Assembly (NCBI GenBank): GCA_029945375.1
Contig: CM057063.1
Coordinates: 2,353,894 to 2,417,893, forward strand
DNA length: 64,000 bases
DNA from: Agaricus subrufescens
Lineage: Eukaryota; Basidiomycota; Agaricomycetes; Agaricales; Agaricaceae
Direction: 5' to 3'
The notes below the pieces were generated by a model. The model searched no databases and had not been told where the DNA came from. It saw nothing but the letters and a program-made list of their open reading frames with translations. Below, piece by piece: positions 31,658-42,545 of this stretch (position 1 is the first letter of the stretch; the number at the start of each line of letters is the position of its first letter). The position numbers and the translations under genes are program-made.

Positions 31658-34600
31658 ATGATTTGTCCAGGGTGTAACGCCAACATCAGACGTCGTGGAA
31701 TACCAAGTCATCTTCGAAGCACTAAGAACCGTCGATGTCAGCAATACTTTGAAGATCAGGGTAAACAACTTAGCAGAAACAACATTGTACAGCAAAATGG
31801 ACAACGAGAGGGTATGTTCTACTTCAATGATAGAAGTTGTATCTGACGGGCAAAAGTGTTAGTTTTTGATGCAGAGGGCGATATTTTTGGGAATTATCGT
31901 ACATACCTTCATGAAGACCATGATGACGAGGAAATGGACGTTGATGTGGGAGAAGCTGCGGGAAATACAAATAGCGATTACTTTGAAGAAAGTGATGGCT
32001 CCGAGGGAGATCACGTCGGTGATCTCCATGGGATTGAACCGGAACGGCCTCGCGTTGATGGTGATGTTGACAGCGTTGATGACGATGTTGACAACGTTGA
32101 TGAGGACACTGACACCGAGGGTGAGGCACGATGCAGGGTGTATGACGCGAGCTGTAAGCTATATGACCCGCCGGTCATCTCTGAATTTCCTGGCAACGCA
32201 GGAAAAGTGTACGGTGTCAAGCATCAGAACAAAGTGGGGGAGACAGATGAGATTTACAAGCCTTTCTCATCTAAGATGGAGTGGGAGATCGCGAGGTGGG
32301 CAAAGGAACGCGGCCCAAGTTCAACCGCGTTCACCGACCTGATGTCAATCGATGGGGTAAGTGAATATATAACCTTAGTATTGTGCAACCAACGTACCTC
32401 AGTCGTATCCCCTAGGTTGCCAAACGACTGAACCTCTCCTTCAAGTCATCTACTGAACTGAATAGGATCATAGATGAAAAGCTGCCAAACGCACGGCCTT
32501 CATTCACTCGCCAACAGGTCATAGTGGGCTCTGAAGTATGCGACATATATTTTCGAGACATCATTCAGTGTGTCCAGGCAATCCTACAAGATCATAGGCT
32601 CTCACCGCATATGATTTTTGCTCCAGAGAAGCATTACACAGACAACTCAAAAACCACTCGAATGTTTCATGATATGCATACGGCAAAGTGGTGGTGGGCA
32701 ACGCAGGTGAGTTTCATGAAGCTGTCCCAGTCATCTCATCAGTGACTGCAATTCCACAGAAAGCGATTGAAGAGGACTCACCTGGGGGCACGATCATCCC
32801 AATCATGATTTCAACAGATAAGATGCAACTCACATTGTTTCGCAATAAGAGTGCCTATCCGGTCTATCTCACGATTGGTAATGTTCCAAAAGAAATCCGA
32901 TGTAAGCCATCAGCACGTGCATACGTGCTGCTGGGTTATTTACCGACAACAAAGCTTGAAAATGTCTCGAATAAAGCCTCACGCCGCCGTATGATTGCAA
33001 ATTTATATCATTCGTGTATGGGTGAGATCCTCCAGCCTCTGGAAAAAATAGGAGCCCAAGGCATCATCATGGCAACGGCTGACGGAAAGCTTCGCCGGAT
33101 GCACCCGGTTATGGCAGGGTTCATTGGGGACTATCCCGAACAAATCCTTGCTACTTGTTCGTATTCAGGCGATTGCCCCTCTTGTGACGTGGCCCACAAG
33201 GACCTAGGAGATAGTGGTGTTGGGCAACCCCGGGACCTCGACCATGTACTCGACATTTTGTCATCATTTGACGACGACCCAACGGATTTCATTGGCCTCT
33301 GTAAACATTCTCGCGTGAAGCCTGTGGTCACGCCGTTCTGGCGTCACCTACCCTATCTCAACATCTACTCTTCGATAACACCCAATGTCCTTCACCAGCT
33401 TTATCAGGGACTGATAAAGCATGTTGTCAGTTGGCTCATCAAGGCATTTGGTCCACTAGAAATCGATGCCCGCTGTCGTCAACTTCCGCTCAATCACAAC
33501 ATACGGACATTTATCAAAGGGATAAGCGCATTGTCACATGTGTCTGGAAAGGAACACGACCAAATCTCCCGCATTCTAATCGGACTTGTTGTCGGCATGC
33601 AGCTTGGCAATGGCTACTCAGCTGTTCAGCTTGTCCAAGCTGTCCGTGCATTGCTTGACTTTCTATTTCTTGCCCAATATTCTGTTCACACCGACAGAAC
33701 TCTGGACCTCCTTCAACACGCACTTGACAGGTTCCACGAAAACAAGGAGATTTTTATCGACCTCGGTATTCGCAAGGATTTTAACTTACCGAAGCTCCAC
33801 TTTGCACAACACTATGCTCAGAAAATCAGGTTTTTTGGCACAGCTGACAACTTCAATACCGAGTACACAGAACGCTTACACATTGATCTCGCGAAGGATG
33901 CTTATCGGGCCACCAACCGGAAAGAAGAATACACTCAGATGACGACATGGTTGGAAAGAAAAGAGAAGATATCTCAGCATGAGCTCTTGATTCAATGGAG
34001 GCTCGGTAAAGTCGTCTCACCTTTCCCCTCCTCGTATGAATGGATCACCCCGGGCCTTTCAATACACAGGACTATCCACGTGTCCGAGCGCCCAAGTGCA
34101 AGGCGAGTTCCCCTCAGTGATCTCATCACCAAACATGGCGCAACGTACTTCCATGAGGCTTTTGCGCGCTTTGTGGTTCTTCTACGCTACCCATCAATCT
34201 CCTCAACCCAACTTGAATGTGCGATCTGGGGAGTCAAGATGCCAACGCAAAATTTCTGGCTATGGCATCGGGTCAAGTTTCTCTCGCCTGATCCTTTTAC
34301 GCACATAACGAACACGGTCGATGCAATCCATGCCAACCCGAAAACACAGCGATTTGATACCGCTCTGCTTCGGATACACAACGAGCGTAGAGGGATACAC
34401 GGTATAGGTTTTTTTCTCTTTATATTTATTAATGACTCATCCTCGTTCCCAGGTTTTCGCATCGGACGTGTCTGTGCCATATTTTCAATGCCACCAAGCA
34501 TCCGCCAAGTAGTTTTCCGTGAATGTGTTGTTCCAGAACATCTGGTTTACATAGAATGGTTCACTGAATTCACTCAAACCCCCGATCCTCACCACCAGAT

Positions 34601-34817
34601 GTACAAGGTATCAATAGAGCGTGATCAATTGGAACAATCAGGAGGTGGAATTGGAAGCATCGTACCTTTGTCGGATGTGGTCCGAAGTATCCATCTTTTC
34701 CCGATATTTGGTGCTTTTGCGCCTGTTGAATGGACACAGGATAACGTATTGGATCGATGTAATGCATTTTATGTAAATCCTTTTACAGACAAGCACTTGT
34801 ACCGCCTCATTGGATAG
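31658..34817 (+). mobile_element. Plavaka-type DNA transposon, transposase gene apparently intact
   Basis: The ATG at 31658 gives a Cys/His zinc-finger-like N-terminus (MICPGCNANIRRRGIPSHLRS...C). An intron follows (GTATGT at about 31814, acceptor TTAG about 31862), then VFDAEGDIFGNYRTY and an acidic region. The core segments are PVISEFPGNAGKVYG, KPFSSKMEWEIARWAKERGPSSTAF, MFHDMHTAKWWWATQ, then after introns GTIIPIMISTDKMQLTLFRNKSAYPVYLTIGN, PKEIRCKPSARAYVLLGYLP, CPSCDVAHKDLG, NVLHQLYQGLIKHVVSWL, LPKLHFAQHYAQKIRFFGTADNFNTEYTERLH and KDAYRATNRK. This order matches the Plavaka transposases (CACTA-related) of Agaricomycetes. One further intron lies near 34401-34452. Every exon reads openly to the TAG at 34817, so the protein could be functional. 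I did not find convincing terminal inverted repeats or a target-site duplication, so element borders are unknown and the coordinates are those of the gene. Confidence 0.85.
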
Positions 34818-35071
34818 TGGCTACCGACGTACAATATAACTCATGATAATGTATCGCTGGGGATAATCGTGTGATCATCTGTCAGAATTTTAGCGGCAAT
34901 TGTGTATAATATGAACCATTTTAGTAAGGCGGTCTGAGCTTGATGTTGCTAACCCGTTAATAACAAATGTATATACCCTCAAAGTGTTAACAAGGTTATG
35001 TTAGTCCATGTTTAGATAATTTATTCATTTTTGTCATTCTCCCGTTTCCCTGATGAGTACTAGTGACTCAG
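34818..35071. other. AT-rich gap downstream of the transposase
   Basis: Likely contains the transposase 3' end. If the element has a right terminus it may lie here. Nothing is clearly recognised. Confidence 0.35.
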
Positions 35072-35722
35072 ATGGTTGAGAGGCATAAACCCCACCTGGA
35101 AGTCTCGCCTGCCTTGCAGGAAAAACGTCTCGAATGTTTAAATTCCTTCCGCCTGGTCAACATGATCAGTCTATGCAATTCGAAGTATCTGGATGACAAT
35201 GAGCAGCTCATCAGTTTTGACAGTCGCCAAACCCTATACTCGTTTGTAGAGGCGACGTTTCACGCTTGGCAGGTAGTCTCTTCCATTTATTATAATTAAT
35301 TACTTTGTCTCCTCACTGTTGCGACAGGATTTTTCCCATAAGCTTGCTGAATGCGGGTTCCTTCAGCAAGTATCTTTGAAAGATATAAACTTCGATCGTC
35401 ATGCCAAAGAAACATATAAAGTAGTGCAAGATGAGCGCCCACGATTCGTAAGTAAAACTCGTATTTTTTGAAGCCTCGAATGACCGCTCTCTCTTAGTTG
35501 AGTGTTCAGCACGATTGGGTAAGTACGATCGTTAGTGACTGGGGTCTCTGAATAATTATCTTGCCTTAGATCTATTCCACTCGAAAATGGTCGATGGAAA
35601 GCTTCTACAGTTACCCCGATCTACCGGTACTTATCTGCGGGATGGTGCCTAACGGTCGAATTGCTTTCTTCAAAGCAAGTGGGGATGGCATTGCGTATTG
35701 TATTGTTCCTTACCGCGAGTAA
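35072..35722 (+). CDS. Small four-exon gene of unknown function with a 21-nt microexon
   Basis: The exons 35072-35272 (67 codons), 35328-35447 (40), 35498-35518 (7 codons, 21 nt) and 35570-35722 join in frame through four-for-four clean GT...AG junctions. They give 164 residues ending in IVPYRE. Reading: MVERHKPHLEVSP; FVEATFHAWQDFSHKLAECGF; LSVQHDW; IYSTRKWSMESFYSYPDLPVLICGMV and PNGRIAFFKASGDGIAYC. There is no signal peptide or transmembrane segment, and I do not recognise the family. The junction preceding the ATG (ACTCAG|ATG) also looks like an acceptor, so an upstream exon is possible. Confidence 0.6.
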
Positions 35723-35989
35723 ATTGTACAGTTGACTAACTTCTCCGCCCTTACTCTGACGATCATGTTGGCTGGTACATCGAATAGTGCTCATTATGAA
35801 TAATAAATTCAATATAGAAGTATGGCCAGCGTTAGACGCATAATGAAAACCGCGGAGTTTCGGAACAACAGCTTAAGTCGGGCAAGGATTCCGATGCGGT
35901 TGCAGTTACGTGCTACTAGCTTCACTGATGGACAATCCTATCCACCATCTGGTGGGGTCAGCGCAGAATCAAACCTGTGACATCGCAGC

Positions 35990-36340
35990 ACCTTCATCAC
36001 TGACACTAGGCTCCTAACTTGATCCAATTCGTTGACTGGCAGGGTTGGTGGACCATGCAGACACATGGAGACATTTTTTGTGTAAATGGCTGATTCCCCT
36101 TCATCTTCAAACGAACAACCATATTGCGCTGTTGATCATTTTTACGATCATGCGCTTTCCCTCAATTTATCCTGGTTTGGAGTTTTCCTTTGACGAGAGA
36201 ATGCCTCCCGCGACAAAGGTACTATTCCAGCAGTGTGTGCAGTGAGTGTGAGACGAGGTTAAACTTCCGAAGGCCATCCGCGTTGAGCCGTTAGGTTCCC
36301 GGCAAAAGCAATTTGTCAATAAATGTGAAGGCCTCGCTGA
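35990..36340 (+). pseudogene. Pseudo-NACHT relic
   Basis: DNA resembles the segment of copies A-C that encodes the IIQFVDW...GGPRxHLETFLAYMVDSPSPSDE region. For example GTTGACTGG at about 36032, then GGTGGACCATGCAGACACATGGAGACATTTTTTGTG, and ATTCCCCTTCATCTTCAAACGAACAACCATATTGCGC. Frames are broken. A second short match (GAAGGCCATCCGCGTTGAGCCG...AATAAATGTGAAGGCCTCGC, about 36265-36340) is the counterpart of the penultimate exon (IVRVEP...DKCEGLAEP), so intervening parts are deleted. Confidence 0.65.
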
Positions 36341-37240
36341 ATCGATGGTGTTTCGTTCGATCTAAGTACTCAGAGGCTCGTTCGTCACTCCTTATTTCGC
36401 AGAACGTTGAAGGCACATACAGAGATACCCATTGTATAACTCCGTCTACTTAATTATGAGGATAACAAAGAAATTTAGAACCATCACTAAAATATCTACA
36501 CTGTTGATATGCTTGATTACAGGTAACAAATTTGGTCTAATCAATGCAACGTTTTTGAAGTCTTTTCTACAATGGCTTCCTCATCCTCTTTTAAGCCACT
36601 CTCTTCTGATACGTCTATCCCCTTTTACCCTGTAGGGTTACCCGATGACCTTCCACATAATCTTCAATTGTCCTCAGTTCATGGGTTCCTCAATGACCTA
36701 CATCCCAACTGAGACAAAGCACTGAAAAGAATGCGATTGTTGATGAGAACAACAATAATAACTTACCTTACAGCGTGTGCCTTCGATTGACCCCATTCTT
36801 GACGTCAATGACTGGATGGGCCTCCTTCCTGAAGTAGAGGGTCGGGAGAAATTTGCAGTGGGTTCCTGAAGGAGAGTGGCGAAAACGGATACGAAAGGTG
36901 GTGAAGAAGGGGCTTTTCAGTTGTTGATGGCTTAACGAGGCTCGAACAAGTATCTGTCCCCATACACAAAGCTAAGTAGTATACAATAACGTTGAACTCA
37001 TTCTTCTACTTTTCAGTCTTTATCTACGCCACAGTGGCATCGATCGTCATTATGCGTTGCCAAGGACCATTTCAAAAACAAGCGTACATCAGCAAAATCC
37101 TGTAGGCATGTATTTCGGTATACAAGGACTTTATTGTTCTGATGTGATAAACGGTTGCGCAGCACGGCCACAATCAGGCTTTAAAAAGCCAAGGTAAACT
37201 GGCTTCGATTTCGAACAATACAAACACTTGCTCTACTCTC
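36341..37240. other. Intergenic region upstream of the F-box gene
   Basis: No gene is supported. A TATA-like GCTTTAAAAAGCC at about 37170-37182, an inverted repeat around TTTAAA, lies about 60 bp upstream of the next start codon. Confidence 0.4.
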
Positions 37241-38374
37241 ATGTCTATCTTTGAATGCTCCTCCCATCATGATTCCGCTACGAAAACTGCGGTAGATCCT
37301 CAGTCTCGTGTCATCAATGAAAAGCTCCCTGCCGCTCAGCATGACGTCAGCGAAGGAGTCGATTCTATTGTCTGCCCTGATGCGAACAACCTACGCGATA
37401 TTAACAGCACACAAGCGAAGACGAGGAACTTACCCCCCGAGATCCTATCCGCCATCTTTGAATTCGCTTGTCCTCCTATCAACTTCGATGGCCGCTTCAC
37501 GGATTGGCTTCCAGGATTCGATACCCTCTGTGCCCAAGATACCTTTCATTTCATCCTAGCTGCCGTTTGCCAAGATTGGCGTGAAGTTGTAGTGTCAACG
37601 CCACAACTTTGGACAACGATCACGCTCAGACCTAATAGACCAGGTTACTCCATCCAAAACGCGACATCACTCCTTGATATATACTTCAAGCGTGCGCGAG
37701 CTTTACCGATTTCGATTGAATTAGATTTCCACGGGGAGAAAGCGCAGTTGCATGCTTATCAAGATGAGCCTGTCAGGGTGGGGAAGGAGTACCTCGCACG
37801 TCTGGAGCCTCTTAGGAAGGCTATATTTGTTGATGGAGCACCGAAGATACAGCACCTTAGCCTGATCCAAGTTCCGAAAGCCTGGCTTCCATTTGTTGAT
37901 GAAAATCTCTCGCAGTGCACTTCTTTTGCATTGTTTGATCCTATGGAGCTCATAGAAGGTGGAGACGATGGAAATGAAAACAAGGGTAAGAGGAGTGAGA
38001 ATGATAGAGAATTTAATGGTGGAGAAATCATTGAAGAAGGTGACGAGGAAAGCGATGAATGGGCCGATGTAGAAAGCGATGAGGAAAGCAGTGACGACAG
38101 CGACGACAGCGATGAAGATGAGCCTCTACATGCTCACAAGAATAACAATAACCCACTGGCACCCCTCCTCGATCTCACAAAGCTTCCACTCTTAAAACGT
38201 GTTGACCTAGTATCTCTTTTAGACCTGCATAGGATTTATTTACCCAACGGTACTAATGTACGTGTTCGTAAATTCCGAGTGCACGACCCATTGTTAGAGG
38301 CCATGGTTGGTATGACCGTGCTTTCCAGGCTTATTGATAATTTCTTATCGCCCGTAGATGAGTTAAATAACTAG
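37241..38374 (+). CDS. F-box protein, short paralogue with an acidic insert
   Basis: An intronless frame of 377 residues. LPPEILSAIFEFACPP and AAVCQDWREVVVSTPQLWTTITLRP (about residues 65-130) match the F-box segment of the 6370-8067 protein, and the following parts match too (NATSLLDIYFKRARALPISIELDFHG; AWLPFVDENLSQC). From about residue 235 to 295 there is a very acidic insert (EEGDEESDEW...ESSDDSDDSDEDE) not present in the paralogue. The protein stops at residue 377, where the paralogue continues for about 190 more residues, so it is C-terminally shortened. It may still be functional as a Skp1-binding adaptor. Confidence 0.8.
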   Translation: MSIFECSSHHDSATKTAVDPQSRVINEKLPAAQHDVSEGVDSIVCPDANNLRDINSTQAKTRNLPPEILSAIFEFACPPINFDGRFTDWLPGFDTLCAQDTFHFILAAVCQDWREVVVSTPQLWTTITLRPNRPGYSIQNATSLLDIYFKRARALPISIELDFHGEKAQLHAYQDEPVRVGKEYLARLEPLRKAIFVDGAPKIQHLSLIQVPKAWLPFVDENLSQCTSFALFDPMELIEGGDDGNENKGKRSENDREFNGGEIIEEGDEESDEWADVESDEESSDDSDDSDEDEPLHAHKNNNNPLAPLLDLTKLPLLKRVDLVSLLDLHRIYLPNGTNVRVRKFRVHDPLLEAMVGMTVLSRLIDNFLSPVDELNN

Positions 38375-39396
38375 ATTACTTTGTAACATAATCATATCGG
38401 ACATCTCTTATATCCCAGAACAACAGTAATCATTCCCAACCGTTTCCATACCCTTTCTTATAGAAGGTAGCCATAGAAAAGTTACTTTCGGATCCATAGG
38501 CCCAGAGACCCGGACCACATGGTGTACGTTGGAGAAGCTAGAACTTCAGTGACTTTATGAAACAGCGACAGGTCTCTTCATCTCATCACTGATGGTACCG
38601 TACCAGTCATAACTTGAAGGCGTTTCCAATTCATCTCCGCCCCAGAAGACAACCGGTACTCGCCTGATTGTCAGCACTCTACATCCGGGGTTGTATTAAA
38701 ATCAACGTTAAAGTATCTAAATCTAATCAATCTCGAAAACCAATTAATTCAAAAGAACAAGCAGAATATATCCCACGGAGGAATGATGAGCCTGCATATA
38801 CTTAACCATTACAATTTGAGCATAAAGTCCTCAATCATAAGCATGTCGTAATGACAGTACTTGAAATATTCACCTCTGAGGTAGTACTAGAGTTCTCCGA
38901 TTCCGTCGCCGTTGTGTTCGGTTTCTCGTACTTTTCTTTGTGCGACGTTTTTCTGGAATTGTCTGATGACACTGGGGAGCTCGGACTCTATTTTAAAGTC
39001 TTCCCCACAACTTGGCGCATACCGTCTTTTGGTTCGTGTAGTCCTCCGACCCTGGGTTGGATGGTGACCGGTGATTGTTAGTCCTGTCTATCATCGCAAT
39101 CTTATAGTTTGGCAGTTGAGAATGTTTAGCAAGGTCCAGGGACCGCCATCGAAGCGGGCTTAGAGCCGATATGCAAGATCCTTCCTTCTCCTTCCTGGAA
39201 AACATCGTTCATACGTAGGAGAAAATAGCCCGAATGATGACAAATCATGAGAGTTCACTCCAAGGTTTTCACCTAATTGTGCGCATGACTTTAGCTTTCG
39301 TGAGCAAACCGTGTAACATTATATTGGCGATCATGATTAACCTGGTCATGGGGGTAGTAATTAGCCCTTCTTAACTCTATCCCAAAGAAAAAAAAT
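38375..39396. other. Intergenic region
   Basis: Lies between convergent genes. The small frames are unconvincing. It may contain eroded F-box 3' sequence (38400-38700), but I could not align it. Confidence 0.35.
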
Positions 39397-40863
39397 TCAT
39401 GAAAGAAGCGGTCTCCTTTCCCCTTGCGTCGTGAACCCCGAACCACTTCCCTTTTCCTTTCCCTTACCCTTTCCACCCTTCCCAATACTCCCGAAAACCC
39501 TACCAAAGAAACCCTTTTCCTTCCCAAACTTTCCCTCCTTGCCCGAGCCAAAACTACTCGAACTCCGCTTTTTTGATAAGACACTCGAAGAAGAGTTGTC
39601 GATTATCCTGTCGCACCTGATGCGATGTTTTGTGTCGACGATCACGGCTATACATGAGAACGTGATGAAAACTGTAGCAAGAGTGGTTGATGAAGAGATC
39701 ATGAAGATGATTATCATTTGAAGACGAGCTGCCTGTTGAACAGATGATCCTCCTAGAATAGCTCCTGTCATCATTCCTGGTATAGCTATAATCCCTAAAA
39801 CGCTGGAATAGGAATTAGAAGGACGTTGACAAAAAAATATCACAAGAAAGAAAAATAGAAAGGGGTTTACCTCATGCTATTAATTGTGGGCGTTAAAGCT
39901 AGACGTAATGCGGCGATTGCTATTGGTCTACAAGCTTCCATGCGGGAAGCTCCGAATGCGAGATAAACCTCAACCTTATCTCGATTTTCTCTATTGAAAA
40001 TATGAGGAAAGCCCCCGAGACGTTGGTATAAGGAGATCAAGACGTGTGCAGGGGGATTGACTTACGAGAATTCTTTTAAGAGATAGTTAATGGAGACTGT
40101 TATTCCAGAAATCGTCGCGCCACAAAGCATGCCAACGATCGGAACTAAGTGTGTTTTTTTTTTCGGGTCAGTGGATGATGTGAGATTTTGTGGGGGAATG
40201 GATTTACTGTATTGCATGGGTTCCCAGAATGGGTCTACGGCCATGGCGTATCGTGTTCCAATGATAGATATGGGTATTGTAGATCCGAGCATGGCGATAA
40301 GCACATAGGGAAACTGTTTTCATTTGTTATTTCTATAATTTAATGCAGGAAAAAAGAATTTTTTTTCTTACCATATTTTCATAACGACGTTTTGCCTTAT
40401 TAACCACTTGTTTTTGCAGATGGTTTAGCGCTCATGTTTATAAATAATGGTGAGAGAGACATACCAACTTCCATGGTGCCCAATAAGTTTAATAAAACTA
40501 GTTTGAAACATGGTTGAATAGGGGATGGGTGTGGACCAACGGCGTAGGGAGCTCACCAGTAATACCAGCTACGACCCATTTATCTTTTGCCATGAACACT
40601 TGTTGTAAGATAGTCGCCACAAGTGTCAATTGAACTATACATCTGATTGCACTAATCAATAGTGATTGTCCGACTCCGATTTCGAGTACCCGGGATACTA
40701 CAACGTTGAAAAGGATGAAGGCGAATGCGATGGATACGTTTGACCATGAGAGGTCTTTTTGTAGAGTCGTTCCTACGTCGGCGAGAGTCGTAAGGAGGTG
40801 GTGGGATGATAAGGGATCTGATGACATGGCTGAAACAGTGACATTTTGGAATAGGGTGGACAT
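39397..40863 (-). CDS. UPF0014-family membrane permease (FetB/ALS3-like)
   Basis: Several exons. The start ATG at 40863 gives MSTLFQNVTV. Exon 1 ends before GTGAGC at about 40559 (FNVVVSRVLEIGVGQSLLISAIRCIVQLTLVATILQQVFM). Next come VLLNLLGTMEV, VVNKAKRRYENM, FPYVLIAMLGSTIPISIIGTRYAMAVDPFWEPMQY, PIVGMLCGATISGITVSINYLLKEFS, ENRDKVEVYLAFGASRMEACRPIAIAALRLALTPTINSM and SVLGIIAIPGMMTGAILGGSSVQQAARLQMIIIFMISSS. The EVYLAFGASRxEA and GIIxIPGMMTGxILGG segments mark UPF0014. The bacterial member FetB is an iron-export ABC permease and the plant member ALS3 is linked to aluminium tolerance; the substrate here is unknown. About seven membrane segments are visible. The tail is Lys/Gly/Ser-rich (KGGKGKGKEKGSG) and ends RRPLLS. 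No partner ATPase is in the window. Confidence 0.85.
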
Positions 40864-42545
40864 ATGTGGGGTGCGTTGGTGCGTTGCGGTTCCTTAGATG
40901 ATTAGGAGACAAGAAAGAGATATGGGGGTGAAGGAGGATGTAGATAAAGGACTCCCAAGGGAAAATCCGAAAGTAACGAGGGAGTGGACGCTTTTAAGCT
41001 CTCCGATGGGGTGCTGGAAAGAAGCGGCGTCGTGAGCAGAGCAGTCGTGGAAGGAATATGAGTGGGTTGAAGAGAAGAGAGAACTGAGGAGAGGTCGTGA
41101 ACGAGAAAGAGGAGGAAAAACGTAAGGATTGGGGTTTTCTTGGGGCGGGGCGTAGTCGCTGAGAACGTCCGCTGGAAATCAAAAGGGTTGGAACGCCAAG
41201 GGACGTAGGAGATTCCATTTTTGGTCTCGACCAATCCCTGTGCGTTCTATTGTCAGCTCACCGGGTCATCAGCAGTAGCATCCTCTCGAACACGTACAAG
41301 TGCGCGACGCAAACGGTGGTCAGGAGCTGGGCGGCTGTCCTTTTCGAGTATACGTGGAAATGCCTGGACAAGCTAAGCCATTAAAAGTGTTGTCAGCCAT
41401 GATCCGGCTCGGATGTTTTCGGTCAGGGAAAATACATTTTTGGCAGGACAAGTTGTTTGTCCTGAGAAGCTGAAAATCGCCAGGCGAACCAGGGCAGACT
41501 TCGTGATGTTCGCCATGAGCGTTGTGTGGAATTAACATGTGGCTTCATATACTGTGCTCCGGCATGATGGCCGAGGGCGAGGGGAATCTGTACCCTATAT
41601 GCCGCAATCGGGGTCTATATCCGCTGCTAACGCACCGATGCAGTGGCTGGAGGTCAGCAGTCTGGCTCGCGTGTGGGCTGGAGTTGGGGTGGTCTTTACG
41701 CGTTCCTCCAGACTCAGTTCAGAGCGTCCCTTGAAGCACCGGCGCTCGGCCATCAGGCTGATTCGCAGTTTACTCCGACATGCCGACCCACGGACGGAGT
41801 ATTAAAAGTCTAAACTGCATGGTAACCTGGTCTTGTTCGCGTGCGCTGAATGGGCAGCGGATGGGATTACATTTCCGAGAGGAGGGACAGGCTACTAATC
41901 ATGAAAATCTGGTTGACTACGGAATGCTAAATAGGCTTTGATGATTGTCGTCACGGCGCGAAGAACATTACGGTGCCAAGGCAAAAGCACGTGCCTGGGC
42001 TGTTGGTCTATTCTTGTCGCGCTGAGGTCACCGCAGATTCGGGAGCGACCTGCTCTATGAGAACACGACATCGTGCATCACAGCGAACACCACAAGTCTG
42101 TTACTTGTCACTGCACTCGTGATGAGTAACTCTGACGAACGGCGAAGCGGAGTGCTGCTTCCGGCCGTGGCGCAGAGACACCCTGGGGCGGTGGACACGA
42201 CTGGAGACCAGGCTCTGCGGTGGTGCTGGGCGTGTGTCGCAGCGGGGACGCACGGCGATAATCTGTGGAGTGACCGCAGGGCCCATCAATCCGCGTCGTC
42301 ATATGTGGCTGACAAAGCATGCGCCGATCTCGCCTGCGGGCTGGCTGCCGGGGGCCAGACGGCGAGGCTGGGGCCTGCACGCTGCGACGAGGCCCGTGCA
42401 GGCAGCCGATCTGGTGGCGAGGGCGACCGCGAGCCGCTGGCGGACGCTTGGGGAGACGGGTGTGACGCCAGGGGGCGTGGGAACTCCATCTGTTCCCACG
42501 GAATCCTGGCTCATCATGGGCCGAGCGAGCTTGTTCCCCACCCAC
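40864..42545. other. Long divergent intergenic region, partly GC-rich
   Basis: Contains the upstream regions of the permease (-) and of the F-box gene (+). A 110-residue minus-strand frame at 40902-41234 has no supporting signal. From about 42130 to 42540 the DNA is strongly GC-rich, which produces overlapping open frames in several phases without an identifiable product. Confidence 0.4.

Noticed and set aside
29136..35071. Terminal inverted repeats of the Plavaka element
   Set aside because: Short similarities such as GAATGAATAAA near 29251 and its complement-like stretch near 35020 are too weak and AT-rich to be called ends.
40902..41234. A 110-residue minus-strand frame upstream of the permease
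   Set aside because: Pro/Ser/Leu-rich and unsupported by splice sites or motifs; it could not be joined to the permease frame.
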